A stretch of 14,875 nt of DNA from the NCBI GenBank assembly GCA_023435545.1, contig JAEYRQ010000446.1, forward strand, positions 1 to 14,875. The letters are read 5' to 3'. The translations under genes were made by a program, and so were the position numbers. Positions within the stretch are counted from its first letter, which is position 1, and each line of letters begins with the position of its first letter. Below, in pieces: positions 1-6,894 of this stretch. The notes under the pieces were generated by a model. The model was not told where the DNA came from and made no database searches. It saw only the letters and a list, made by a program, of their open reading frames with translations. Source of the stretch: Pseudomonadota bacterium. GTDB lineage: Bacteria; Pseudomonadota; Alphaproteobacteria; Rhizobiales; Tepidamorphaceae.

Positions 1-389
1 ATGCCGATGGTCGCCATGAAGGTGAGGTCGGCGATGCCGAGGATCACCACCGGAACCGTCGGGGGCATGGCGGCGAGCGCCAGATAGGCCATCTTGCCGG
101 TGAAGTCGAACCGGTAGTCGGCATAGGCCGTGCAGAAGCCGATGAAGGTCGAGATCACCGCCGTGACCGAGGCGACGATCAGGGTGTTGCGGAAGCCCGA
201 ATGGACGGTCGAATCGGTCAGGACCGCCTCGTACCACATCAGGCTGAACCCGCCCCACGGCAGCGAGGGAAAGCGCACGTTGTTGAAGGAGAAGACGATC
301 AGCGTCAGGATCGGCGCCATCAGGAACGCGATGACGATCCCGAGATAGACCGCGAGCAGGATGCCCGCCCATCGGCGTTCGCCGCTCAT
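1..389 (-). CDS. ABC transporter permease, PotC-like (partial, 3' end outside window)
   Basis: Inner-membrane permease of a spermidine/putrescine-type (COG0687/COG1177 class) ABC importer. The frame is read leftward from an ATG at 389-387 and stays open for 129 codons to the window edge, so the C-terminal half, including the expected EAA loop, is missing. A hydrophobic helix spans about residues 9-34 (LLAVYLGIVIAF region), followed by a periplasmic segment, then the conserved entry of the permease domain around residues 66-90 (GFRNTLIVASVTAVISTF) and another helix at about 101-120. The start overlaps the stop of the upstream permease by 4 bp (TCAT on the plus strand, ATGA in the message), which supports this start and translational coupling. 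The family assignment is secure. The substrate is not fixed by sequence and need not be a polyamine. Confidence 0.88.
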   Translation of the reverse strand, partial: MSGERRWAGILLAVYLGIVIAFLMAPILTLIVFSFNNVRFPSLPWGGFSLMWYEAVLTDSTVHSGFRNTLIVASVTAVISTFIGFCTAYADYRFDFTGKMAYLALAAMPPTVPVVILGIADLTFMATIG

Positions 390-1261
390 GCCGGCCTCCG
401 CTTGCGGTACGCGACCAGCGTCATCACCAGCAGCACGGCGACCAGCGTCAGCACCATGACCACCGCGACGACCGCCGCCCTCGGCCAGTGGTTGCCGGAC
501 TTCACCTGGTCGGCGATCAGGATCGACAGCGTCGGGGGCTTGGAGCCGCCGAGGAACAGCGGGCTCACATAGTCGCCGAACGCCATCAGGAAGGCGAAGG
601 TCGCCGCCATCAGAAGGCCGACCCGCGCCGAGGGCAGCACCACCTTGAACACCGTCGTCAACGGCCCGCAGCCGAGATTCGCCGCCGCCTCGATCAGCCT
701 GCGGTCCATCGCCGACAGCGCCAGAAGCTGGATGACGATGACGATCGGCAGGCAGAGCGTGATGAAGCCGACGACCGTGCCGAAGGAATTGCCGAGCATG
801 GTGATCGGCCCGATGCCGAGCGGCCGGAGCGCGTAGTTGATGATCCCCTGCTCGGCCAGAATGATCTGCAGCGAGTAGATCCTGACCAGGTAGCTGGTGA
901 AGAACGGCGTGATCAGCGCGATCATCGCGATCCGCTTCGTCATCGCCGAGGCGCGGAACGCCAGGTAGAAGGAGGCCGGGAACGCAATCGCCGAGACCAG
1001 CACGGCGGTGACGGTCGCCAGCAGGAAGGTGTGGGCGAAAGCGTCGTAGAAGAACCCGGACGCGAAGATCCGCCGCCAGTTATCGAGGATGAAGTCCTGG
1101 GTCAGCCGGAAGCTCTGCACCCGCCAGAACGTCATCCAGACCAGAAACCCGAGCGGTGCCACGAAGAACGCCAACTGCCAGACGAGCGCCGGCGACACCC
1201 AGAACGCCGCGAAGCGGTCGATCCGGGGCAGGCGCCGGCGCTGTTGGTGCGGTGTGGTCAT
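386..1261 (-). CDS. ABC transporter permease, PotB-like
   Basis: First of two permeases of the PotBC-type importer, 291 residues, the usual length. A basic N-terminus (QRRR at 7-10) is followed by hydrophobic segments at about 18-45, 76-102, 111-135, 155-183, 214-237 and 262-285, giving the standard six-helix topology. The EAA loop that contacts the ATPase is clear at about 191-210 (EAAANLGCGPLTTVFKVVLP). The gene lies 259 bp downstream of the binding-protein gene and overlaps the next permease gene by 4 bp. No good Shine-Dalgarno sequence is visible before the ATG at 1261, so the exact start is less certain than the frame. The matching ATPase (PotA-like) is not in the window and may lie beyond the left edge. 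Confidence 0.93.
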   Translation of the reverse strand: MTTPHQQRRRLPRIDRFAAFWVSPALVWQLAFFVAPLGFLVWMTFWRVQSFRLTQDFILDNWRRIFASGFFYDAFAHTFLLATVTAVLVSAIAFPASFYLAFRASAMTKRIAMIALITPFFTSYLVRIYSLQIILAEQGIINYALRPLGIGPITMLGNSFGTVVGFITLCLPIVIVIQLLALSAMDRRLIEAAANLGCGPLTTVFKVVLPSARVGLLMAATFAFLMAFGDYVSPLFLGGSKPPTLSILIADQVKSGNHWPRAAVVAVVMVLTLVAVLLVMTLVAYRKRRPA

Positions 1262-1299
1262 TTGACGGTGCAGAGTTTCAGGTTCGGGAGGACAGGCCG

Positions 1300-1327
1300 G
1301 ATGCGAGGCCGGTAACCGGAACGCATC
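1300..1327. repeat. Stem-loop in the gap between binding-protein and permease genes
   Basis: GATGCG (1300-1305) pairs with CGCATC (1322-1327). Inside it CCGGT (1309-1313) and ACCGG (1315-1319) form a second perfect palindrome around one central A, giving a two-part hairpin. It lies in the spacer after the minus-strand binding-protein gene and before the permease gene. No T run follows on either strand, so it is not a standard intrinsic terminator. A role in RNA processing or stability is an inference. Confidence 0.5.
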
Positions 1328-1347
1328 TCCAGCCCTTGCACAAGGCG

Positions 1348-1479
1348 CGTCATCCCCGACAGCCGCCGCAATGCCGACATCGGAAACATCCGATGCCGGT
1401 GGCCGATCCGGGAACGGAACGCATCCGCGGGCGCGGTGTCCCGATCCCGGCTCTCGACTTCGTCTTGGCCGGGATGACG
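1348..1479. repeat. Imperfect long palindrome, probable dispersed intergenic repeat
   Basis: The outer arms are CGTCATCCC (1348-1356) and its exact complement GGGATGACG (1471-1479). Inside lie a perfect 6-bp stem with a 6-nt loop (CATCGG at 1378-1383, CCGATG at 1390-1395) and a looser pairing of the GATCCGGGA region near 1415 with the TCCCGATCCCGG region near 1439-1450. Ends of the form CGTCATCCC...GGGATGACG resemble intergenic palindromic repeats scattered through many alphaproteobacterial genomes. Copy number cannot be judged from one window. In the minus-strand message it would fold between the binding-protein and permease genes. Confidence 0.55.
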
Positions 1480-1520
1480 GAGCGCACGTCAGGGGAACCC
1501 TGCACTCCCTGCCCCGCGCC

Positions 1521-2666
1521 TTACAGCGACTTGAACTCGGTCCACACCTCGTTCCAGTCCTCGATCTCCTGGTTCACCGGCGTCTGGCGGATGTGAATCT
1601 TGCCGTCGGCGTATTCGTCCATGACGTTGCGCTCGGTGAAGGTCATGCGCAGGCGCTTGGCCTCGTCGGGGGCCTCGGCGTTGAGCAGTTCCCACCCCTT
1701 CTTCGACGGGATCGAGGCGTTGTAGGCCGGCATCAGTGCCGAGCGCATCTGCCCTTCGGGCGAAGCCATGTACTGGATGAAGGCCTTGGCGAGATCCTTC
1801 TTGTCGGAGCCGGCCATCACCGACATCGACTCCGTCCACTGGATGCCGCCCTCGTCGGGAACCGTCGCGTCGACCGGGACGCCGTCCTTGGCGAGCAGCA
1901 GCGTGATCCAGTCGCCAACGCCGGGGATCACCTTTGCGGCACCCGAGGTCAGCGAGGAGAAAGTGTCGGCCATCGAGTAGAAGGCCGCCGCCTGCGGCTT
2001 CAGCGAGAAGGTGGTCTCCTTCAGCTTCTCGAAGGCGGCATCGTCGATTTCGAAGGGCTTGGGGTTGCCGTTGTAGCAGGACAGGCAGCCCATCGAGGGG
2101 AGGTACCAGTCGAAGAAGCCGACGCCGCCCTTCACCTTCTCGTCCCACATGATGGCGTAGGACTTCACGTCCTCGGGCGTCAGCGCATCGGTCCGGTAGG
2201 CAAGGCCCAGATAGCCGAAGCGGATGATCAGCGAGAACAGCTTGTCGTTCAGCCAGTGGCCCGGAAACTTCTGGAACTCGGGATAGAGGTCGTCCATCGG
2301 ATAGTCGGCCGGATTCATCTCCTCGATGAAGCCCGACTGGTCGAGCATGGTCACATACTCGGCGTCCGACAGCACCACGTCGAAGGTGCCGGGAGGCGAC
2401 TGGTTGACCAGCGCCAGCATGTTCTCGCCGCCGACATACTCCTTGGCGACGACCTTCACCCCGTACTTCTCCTCGAACGGGCCGACCACGGCGATGTCGG
2501 CGTGACCGGGCCAGCACAGCAGATTGAGGGTGTCCTGCGAGCGGGCCGGCAGCGCACCGAGGCCGCTCGTCGCGGCGGTGACGCCGAGCGCGCCTGCGCC
2601 CTTGAGGAACGAGCGGCGGCCGATGCCGCGCGACAGGAACGGAAACAGATCGACAGGCTTGTGCAT
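1521..2666 (-). CDS. Tat-exported extracellular solute-binding protein, PotD-like
   Basis: Periplasmic substrate-binding subunit of the PotBC-type importer, 381 residues. The N-terminus carries a twin-arginine signal: RRSFLK at 17-22 followed by an Ala/Gly-rich hydrophobic stretch to about residue 41, with probable cleavage near LPARSQ. Folded export through Tat is therefore expected. The mature part begins LNLLCWPGHAD and shows the family pattern: PFEEKYGVKV (63-72), then TFDVVLSDAEYV (94-105), GVGFFDWY (181-188), AAKVIPGVGDWITLL (243-257) and the C-terminal helices. The ATG at 2666 was chosen because AAGGGGAA lies just upstream and the Tat motif follows; the frame remains open far upstream but without sense. 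It is 80 bp downstream of the deaminase gene. The ligand is unknown; the COG0687 family binds polyamines and other small amines or amino-acid derivatives. Confidence 0.92.
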   Translation of the reverse strand: MHKPVDLFPFLSRGIGRRSFLKGAGALGVTAATSGLGALPARSQDTLNLLCWPGHADIAVVGPFEEKYGVKVVAKEYVGGENMLALVNQSPPGTFDVVLSDAEYVTMLDQSGFIEEMNPADYPMDDLYPEFQKFPGHWLNDKLFSLIIRFGYLGLAYRTDALTPEDVKSYAIMWDEKVKGGVGFFDWYLPSMGCLSCYNGNPKPFEIDDAAFEKLKETTFSLKPQAAAFYSMADTFSSLTSGAAKVIPGVGDWITLLLAKDGVPVDATVPDEGGIQWTESMSVMAGSDKKDLAKAFIQYMASPEGQMRSALMPAYNASIPSKKGWELLNAEAPDEAKRLRMTFTERNVMDEYADGKIHIRQTPVNQEIEDWNEVWTEFKSL

Positions 2667-2746
2667 TGCGGTTCCCCTTGTTGTCCGGAAGGCATTGACG
2701 TGGCGGGCCGGCCGGTCGTTGCGGCCGCCCGCTTCGGATCGAGAAG

Positions 2747-3232
2747 TCAGCTCTGGAAGGTGTCGAAGCCCGGTGAACTCGCCCATTCCTGCAGGACGGG
2801 CAGTGCCTCCTCCCGCAGCAGCGGTACGGACGGCAGCGCCCGCTCGCCGATGTCGTGGCGAACGAGCTCGCGCAGCGGCTTGAGCTCGAAGCCGAGCGCC
2901 TCGGCATCCGACAGCCGGTTGGCGTAGTACATCTTCGAGATGCGGGCCCAGAACATCGCCGACACGCATAGTTCGCACGGCTCGCAGGTTGTGTAGAGCT
3001 CGCAGCCCTCGAGCTTCCAGTTGCCGAGGTTGCGGCAGGCGTCGCGGATCGCCTCGACCTCGCCATGCGAGGTCGGGTCGCAGGCGCTGACCACGCGGTT
3101 GACGCCCTCGCCGACGATCTTTCCGTCCTTGACGATGACGGCGGCGAACGGCGCGGCGCCGCCCTTCAGCATCTCGCCGCGGCTGATCTCGATCGCGCGG
3201 CGCATGAAAGTCTCGGGTGCTGCGTCGCTCAT
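2747..3232 (-). CDS. GuaD-like nucleoside/nucleobase deaminase (CDA fold)
   Basis: Zinc-dependent deaminase of the cytidine deaminase superfamily, 161 residues, closest in recalled pattern to Bacillus subtilis guanine deaminase GuaD (about 156 residues). The zinc site is complete: HGE at 56-58 (His ligand, Glu proton shuttle) and PCELC at 85-89 (two Cys ligands). PFAAVIVKDGKIVGEG (28-43) and CELYTTCEPCELC (77-89) match the GuaD subgroup. Two features differ: GFEL (114-117) replaces the GFDD segment of GuaD, and the C-terminus ends FDTFQS rather than with Tyr, so guanine specificity is doubtful. The ATG at 3232 was chosen for its purine-rich GAGAGGGCAGGGG leader and the length match. It is the first gene of the importer cluster, suggesting that its substrate or a related compound is imported. 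Confidence 0.88.
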   Translation of the reverse strand: MSDAAPETFMRRAIEISRGEMLKGGAAPFAAVIVKDGKIVGEGVNRVVSACDPTSHGEVEAIRDACRNLGNWKLEGCELYTTCEPCELCVSAMFWARISKMYYANRLSDAEALGFELKPLRELVRHDIGERALPSVPLLREEALPVLQEWASSPGFDTFQS

Positions 3233-3322
3233 CCCCTGCCCTCTCTCTTGCACGGAGGTCTGTTGAACGGGATTGAAGCGAAGAGCGTGCCAAGCGGCGA
3301 AAAGCCCACGGCGGCCTAGGCG

Positions 3323-3357
3323 TTCGCGCGCGAAAGCCCGGGCCTGACCGCCAGGCC
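3323..3357. promoter_or_regulatory. Palindromes in the leader region of the deaminase/importer cluster
   Basis: The 255-bp gap 3233-3487 holds no gene. Within it TTCGCGCGCGAA (3323-3334) is a perfect 12-bp palindrome, followed by a small stem-loop GGCCT (3341-3345) / AGGCC (3353-3357). They lie 90-125 bp upstream of the deaminase start, a suitable place for an operator or leader structure. I see no convincing -35/-10 pair on the minus strand, so the promoter remains unplaced and the regulatory role is inferred from position only. Confidence 0.3.
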
Positions 3358-3454
3358 GAAGACAGCCACTGCCCAAATACTCGCCAGCAATGACGCGCAG
3401 CCTATAAATTGGGCACCGCGGCGCCTGCGTCCCGTCAGCAGTCGGTGATCCCTC

Positions 3455-3470
3455 CGTCCGATGTCGGACG
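3455..3470. repeat. Perfect 16-bp inverted repeat after the hydroxyacyl-CoA dehydrogenase gene
   Basis: CGTCCGATGTCGGACG has 7-bp perfect arms and a 2-nt centre. It lies 17 bp past the stop of the minus-strand dehydrogenase gene. The tight centre suits a protein-binding dyad better than an RNA loop, and no T tract follows in the minus-strand reading, so an intrinsic terminator is unlikely. It could be an operator for the deaminase/importer genes downstream. Confidence 0.4.
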
Positions 3471-3487
3471 CTGCCGTCGTTTCCCGA

Positions 3488-4426
3488 CTATGCACCCGGC
3501 TCGCCGCGCGTGTCGTCCGGGCTCCTGCGCATGCCGGCCACCAGCGCCTCGCGCAGCCGGCGGTGCACGGCCTCGGCGCTCTCGGGCGTCCATTTGCGGA
3601 AGCCCTCGCCGGTCTTCATGCCGAGCCGGCCGGCCTCCACCTGCTCGACCAGGTAGGGATGCGGCCGGTCGGTGCGATCGAGATCGGGCATCAGCGTCTC
3701 GTGGATGTTGCGGGTGAGGTCGAGCCCGACGAGATCGGACTGCTCCATTGGCCCCAGCACGCCGAGCCGGCTGCCGAAGCCGTACTTGACGACATCGTCG
3801 AGCGTCTCGGCATCGCAGACCCCGGCGGCGACCAGCGCGATCGCCTCGCGCTTCAGCGCGTGCTGCAGGCGATTGCCGATGAAGCCGGGGATGTCCCGGC
3901 GCACATGCACCGGATGCCGCCCGGCCGCCTTCAGCAGCGAGATCACCGCCTCGACGGCGGGAAGCGTATCGGGCCCGGACTGGACCACCTCCACCAGCGG
4001 CACCAGGTGCGGCGGATTCCAGAAGTGCGTGCCCACCACCCGCGACCGGTCCCTTACCTTCGCGGCGATCGTACCGGTCGGGATGGCGGAGGAATTGGAG
4101 CACAGGATGCAGCCGGCGGGCGCCAGGTTCTCGAGTTGCGCAAACAGATCCTGCTTGAGGTCGACGATCTCGGGAACCGCTTCGAACACGAAATCGGCGC
4201 CGGCGACCGCCTGGGCAAGGTCCTGGCCGTAGTCGATCCGGTCGACGACCGACGGATCGTCGCCCAGCAGGTCGGCGATCGCGGCGAGGCGATCGGGCAG
4301 CGAAGCCAGCATCTCCGCCGAGCTGTCGTAGAGCTTCACGCGGTGCCCCGCCCGGGCGAACAGATAGGCGATGCCGTGGCCCATGAGGCCGGCACCGACG
4401 ACGGCAATGTCACGTTTCATGCCCAT
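3488..4426 (-). CDS. 3-hydroxyacyl-CoA dehydrogenase family protein
   Basis: NAD-dependent dehydrogenase of the 3-hydroxyacyl/3-hydroxybutyryl-CoA dehydrogenase superfamily, 312 residues. The N-terminal Rossmann domain shows GAGLMG at 11-16 and an acidic residue at 34 (LYDSS) that favours NAD over NADP. The catalytic set is visible: Ser in CSNSS (109-113), His134 in GTHFWNP, Glu146 in PLVEVV and Asn185 in GFIGNRL. The C-terminal helical domain runs from about 186 and includes GMKTGEGF (269-276). HFWNPP in place of HFFNP sets it apart from standard FadB/Hbd sequences. Relatives include L-carnitine and L-gulonate 3-dehydrogenases, so a CoA ester is not certain as substrate. Two ATGs (4426 and 4420) are possible; a GAGAGA stretch precedes the first. 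It diverges from the ArsR gene and is 255 bp upstream of the deaminase, probably its own transcript. Confidence 0.88.
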   Translation of the reverse strand: MGMKRDIAVVGAGLMGHGIAYLFARAGHRVKLYDSSAEMLASLPDRLAAIADLLGDDPSVVDRIDYGQDLAQAVAGADFVFEAVPEIVDLKQDLFAQLENLAPAGCILCSNSSAIPTGTIAAKVRDRSRVVGTHFWNPPHLVPLVEVVQSGPDTLPAVEAVISLLKAAGRHPVHVRRDIPGFIGNRLQHALKREAIALVAAGVCDAETLDDVVKYGFGSRLGVLGPMEQSDLVGLDLTRNIHETLMPDLDRTDRPHPYLVEQVEAGRLGMKTGEGFRKWTPESAEAVHRRLREALVAGMRRSPDDTRGEPGA

Positions 4427-4503
4427 TCTCTCACTCGCCGATCAGCCGCCATCTCTCTGGTCATGCAGCCGAAGACATGGCCATACACCCTGCATCGGAC
4501 GCC

Positions 4504-4597
4504 GTCAGCCGCCGCGGGTATCCGGACCCCCTGGCTGCCGCGCGCAGGGTCCGAATGCTGCCACCATTGTTTGCAGGATGGTCGGTCAGCCGCCGCG
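4504..4597. repeat. 13-bp direct repeat in the divergent control region
   Basis: GTCAGCCGCCGCG occurs at 4504-4516 and again at 4585-4597, 81 bp apart. The core TCAGCCGCC also occurs at 4442-4450. All three lie in the 270-bp gap between the divergent dehydrogenase and ArsR genes. Related words (CAGCCGCCGCG) appear elsewhere in this G+C-rich DNA, for example near 5110, so the repetition may be chance. Otherwise the gap has no coding sequence I can support and no clear promoter hexamers. Confidence 0.3.
4523..4553. promoter_or_regulatory. Stem-loop in the divergent control region
   Basis: CGGACCCCCTG (4523-4533) pairs with CAGGGTCCG (4545-4553), leaving a 2-nt bulge in the left arm and an 11-nt G+C-rich loop. 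It sits near the middle of the gap between two divergent promoters. It could be an operator dyad or a leader structure; no T tract follows on either strand. Its function is inferred from position only. Confidence 0.35.
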
Positions 4598-4696
4598 ACG
4601 CGCGAACGACGTGTCGCTCCTCGGCTTGCGCCCCCATCCGGATCGGCTAATTTGCGGCCGCGACTGCACGACAGCACGAGATCCACCGAATAGCCC

Positions 4697-5074
4697 ATGC
4701 CGGTCACGAGGAACACGTCCGTTACGCCGGTCGGCGAAGGTTTCAGCCCCCCCACCACGCCCGAGGAGGTGCAGGCCTTCGCCATCCAGGCGCGCAAGGC
4801 CAGCGAGCTTCTCAAGGCGCTGTCCCATGAGACGCGCTTGCTCATCCTGTGCCTGCTGGCCGACGGAGAGCGGTCCGTTTCCGATCTGGAACGCATGCTG
4901 ACGCTGCCGCAGGCGGCCGTCTCCCAGCAGCTCGCGCGTCTGCGCTCGGACAATCTCGTCACCACCCGCCGCGACGGCCGGATGATCTACTACCGGATCG
5001 CGGATGCCGAGGTTTCGTCGATCATCTCCACGCTGCACGACCTGTTCTGCGCGCCGGTGCTCGACAGAAGCTGA
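4697..5074 (+). CDS. ArsR-family repressor, BigR/SqrR-like (probable persulfide/redox sensor)
   Basis: Small winged-helix regulator, 125 residues. The conserved domain spans about 33-118: [17 protein letters not shown] (35-51), recognition helix [19 protein letters not shown] (70-88) and wing [11 protein letters not shown] (91-101). It lacks the ELCVC metal-binding box of ArsR/SmtB metal sensors. It has exactly two cysteines, Cys52 ([11 protein letters not shown]) and Cys118 (HDLFC), 66 residues apart. That matches the spacing recalled for the disulfide/tetrasulfide pair of SqrR (Cys41/Cys107) and BigR, and the sequence around both is BigR-like. Family knowledge therefore suggests a repressor released by persulfides or oxidants. 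The ATG at 4697 has a poor ribosome site; the first about 30 residues are not conserved and the true start could be later. It is 92 bp upstream of the dehydratase gene and may control that operon and the divergent gene. Confidence 0.88.
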   Translation: MPVTRNTSVTPVGEGFSPPTTPEEVQAFAIQARKASELLKALSHETRLLILCLLADGERSVSDLERMLTLPQAAVSQQLARLRSDNLVTTRRDGRMIYYRIADAEVSSIISTLHDLFCAPVLDRS

Positions 5075-5166
5075 CATGGGCAGCATGCCAACCGGCCCCA
5101 TGGGTTGCGCAGCCGCCGCGTCCATTTAGAGTTCCACCCGCCCCGCCGCATCCCATGGAGACAGAG

Positions 5167-6894
5167 ATGGCCTCCACCGGCCCGGACCAGCACGGTCTGC
5201 GCTCGCGCATAACCACCGACGGCCTCGACAGGGCGCCGCACCGCGCCTTCATGCGCGGCATGGGGCTCTCCGACGAGGACATGGCAAAGCCCTTCATCGG
5301 GATCGTCTCGACCTTCGGCGAGACGACGCCCTGTGTCGGCAACCTCGATATCCAGGCGGCCGACGCCCATGCCGGCGTGTCGGAGGCCGGCGGCACGCCG
5401 CGCTCGTTCACGACGATCTCGGTTTCCGACGGCATCAGCATGAACCACCAGGGCATGAAATGCTCGCTGATGTCGCGCGAGCTGATCGCCGACTCGGTCG
5501 AACTGGTCATGCGCGGCCATGCCTATGACGGCCTCGTCGCCTTCGGCGGCTGCGACAAGAACCTCCCCGCCATGATGATGGCGATGGTCCGCCTCAACGT
5601 GCCATCGGTCTTTGTCTATGGCGGTGCGGCGCTGGTCGGTTCGGTCGACGGCAGGGACGTCTCGATCCTCACCGCCTACGAAGCCGCCGGAAGCGCCATG
5701 ACCGGCACGATCGGCCGGGCCGAGGTCGACCGGCTGGAGCGCGCCGCCCTGCCGACAGTGGGTGCCTGCCCCGGCCAGTTCACCGCCAACACCATGGCGA
5801 TGGTCTCCGAGGTTCTCGGCCTCGCCCCAATGGGCACCGCCATGTTGCCGGCCGTCGATGCCGCCCGCCGCGCGCTGAACCGCCGCGCCGGCCGGCTGGT
5901 GATGGAGATCCTCGCCAACGGCGGCCCGCTGCCACGCGACATGATCACCCGGGCAAGTCTGGAGAACGCCTGCGCCATCGTGGCTGCAACCGGCGGCTCG
6001 ACCAATGCGGCGATGCACATCCCGGCGATCGCCAACGAGGCCGGCATCCGCTTCACCCTTGCCGATGCCGCGGCGGTGTTCGAGCGCACCCCGCTAATCG
6101 GCAACCTGCAGCCCGGCGGGCGCTACTACGCCCAGCACGTTCACGCGGTCGGCGGGGTCGCCGTCATCGTCAGGGAGCTGATCCGGGCCGGCGTCATGGA
6201 TGGATCGACGATGACCGTGACCGGCCGCACGCTGGCGGAGGAGGTGGCCGGCGCCCCCGCCCCCGACGGCGAGGTGATCCGCTCGGTCGACGATCCCGTT
6301 TCTCCCGATGGCGGCGTGGTGGTGCTTAGGGGCAACCTCGCCCCGGACGGGGCGCTGATCAAGGTCGCCGGGCTGAAGTCGCTGGTCCATGAGGGTCCCG
6401 CCCGCGTCTTCGAGAGCGAGGAGGACTGCATGGCCGTCATCCGCCGGCGAGCCTACGCCGAGGGCGACGTGATCATCATCCGCAACGAGGGGCCGAAGGG
6501 CGGTCCGGGAATGCGCGAGATGCTAGGCCCCACCGCCGTCATCTACGGCCAGGGCATGGGCGAGAAGGTGGCGCTGATCACCGACGGCCGCTTCTCCGGC
6601 GCCACGCGCGGCATGTGCATCGGCTATGTCAGCCCCGAGGCCGCGGCAGGCGGCGTGCTGGCGCTGGTCGAGGACGGCGACCGCATACGCGTCGATGCGC
6701 AGTCGCGTCGCATCGACCTGCTGCTGGACGAGACCGAGATCTCCCGGCGGCGCGCGGCCTGGAGCCCGCATCCGCGCAAGGTCAGGCTCTCCGGCGCCCT
6801 GCAGAAATATGCCGCGCAGGTGGGTTCGGCGCATCTGGGCGCGGTCACCCATGACGGCGCGGCGGAATGGCCGGTCGAGGAGCCTGAGGCATGA
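5167..6894 (+). CDS. ilvD: Dihydroxy-acid dehydratase (IlvD/Edd family)
   Basis: Fe-S enzyme that dehydrates 2,3-dihydroxy-isovalerate and -methylvalerate to 2-keto acids in valine, isoleucine and pantothenate synthesis; 575 residues, normal for the family. The three cluster cysteines are present: Cys56 (ETTPCVGN), Cys129 (GGCDKNLP) and Cys201 (VGACPGQF). The Mg/active-site segment SDGIS (87-91), the lysine of CDKN and the C-terminal block [12 protein letters not shown] are also intact. The ATG at 5167 is preferred over the one at 5155 because GGAG precedes it by 6 nt. Its TGA overlaps the next ATG by 4 bp. [12 protein letters not shown] resembles the [2Fe-2S] dehydratases, whose cluster is more oxygen-tolerant than that of the E. 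coli enzyme. It lies away from ilvBH/ilvC, so it may be a second copy or a sugar-acid dehydratase of the same family. Confidence 0.9.
   Translation: MASTGPDQHGLRSRITTDGLDRAPHRAFMRGMGLSDEDMAKPFIGIVSTFGETTPCVGNLDIQAADAHAGVSEAGGTPRSFTTISVSDGISMNHQGMKCSLMSRELIADSVELVMRGHAYDGLVAFGGCDKNLPAMMMAMVRLNVPSVFVYGGAALVGSVDGRDVSILTAYEAAGSAMTGTIGRAEVDRLERAALPTVGACPGQFTANTMAMVSEVLGLAPMGTAMLPAVDAARRALNRRAGRLVMEILANGGPLPRDMITRASLENACAIVAATGGSTNAAMHIPAIANEAGIRFTLADAAAVFERTPLIGNLQPGGRYYAQHVHAVGGVAVIVRELIRAGVMDGSTMTVTGRTLAEEVAGAPAPDGEVIRSVDDPVSPDGGVVVLRGNLAPDGALIKVAGLKSLVHEGPARVFESEEDCMAVIRRRAYAEGDVIIIRNEGPKGGPGMREMLGPTAVIYGQGMGEKVALITDGRFSGATRGMCIGYVSPEAAAGGVLALVEDGDRIRVDAQSRRIDLLLDETEISRRRAAWSPHPRKVRLSGALQKYAAQVGSAHLGAVTHDGAAEWPVEEPEA

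Noticed and set aside
1371..2927. Long plus-strand open frame (518 codons) opposite the binding-protein gene
   Set aside because: It is antisense to a clear PotD-like gene. The translation is Arg/Gly/His-rich with no domain motif, and G+C-rich third positions explain its length.
3461..4693. Plus-strand open frame of 410 codons opposite the hydroxyacyl-CoA dehydrogenase gene
   Set aside because: The opposite strand encodes intact GxGxxG and catalytic motifs. This frame has low-complexity composition and no start context.
4427..4696. SqrR-type operator (ATTC-N8-GAAT) in the divergent gap
   Set aside because: I found ATTC and GAAT words in and near the gap but not in the required spacing and orientation.
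4849..5166. Upstream GTG start that would extend the dehydratase frame by 106 codons
   Set aside because: It overlaps the ArsR gene out of frame, and the added residues are Arg/Pro-rich without family match. The ATG at 5167 has GGAG and gives the normal length.
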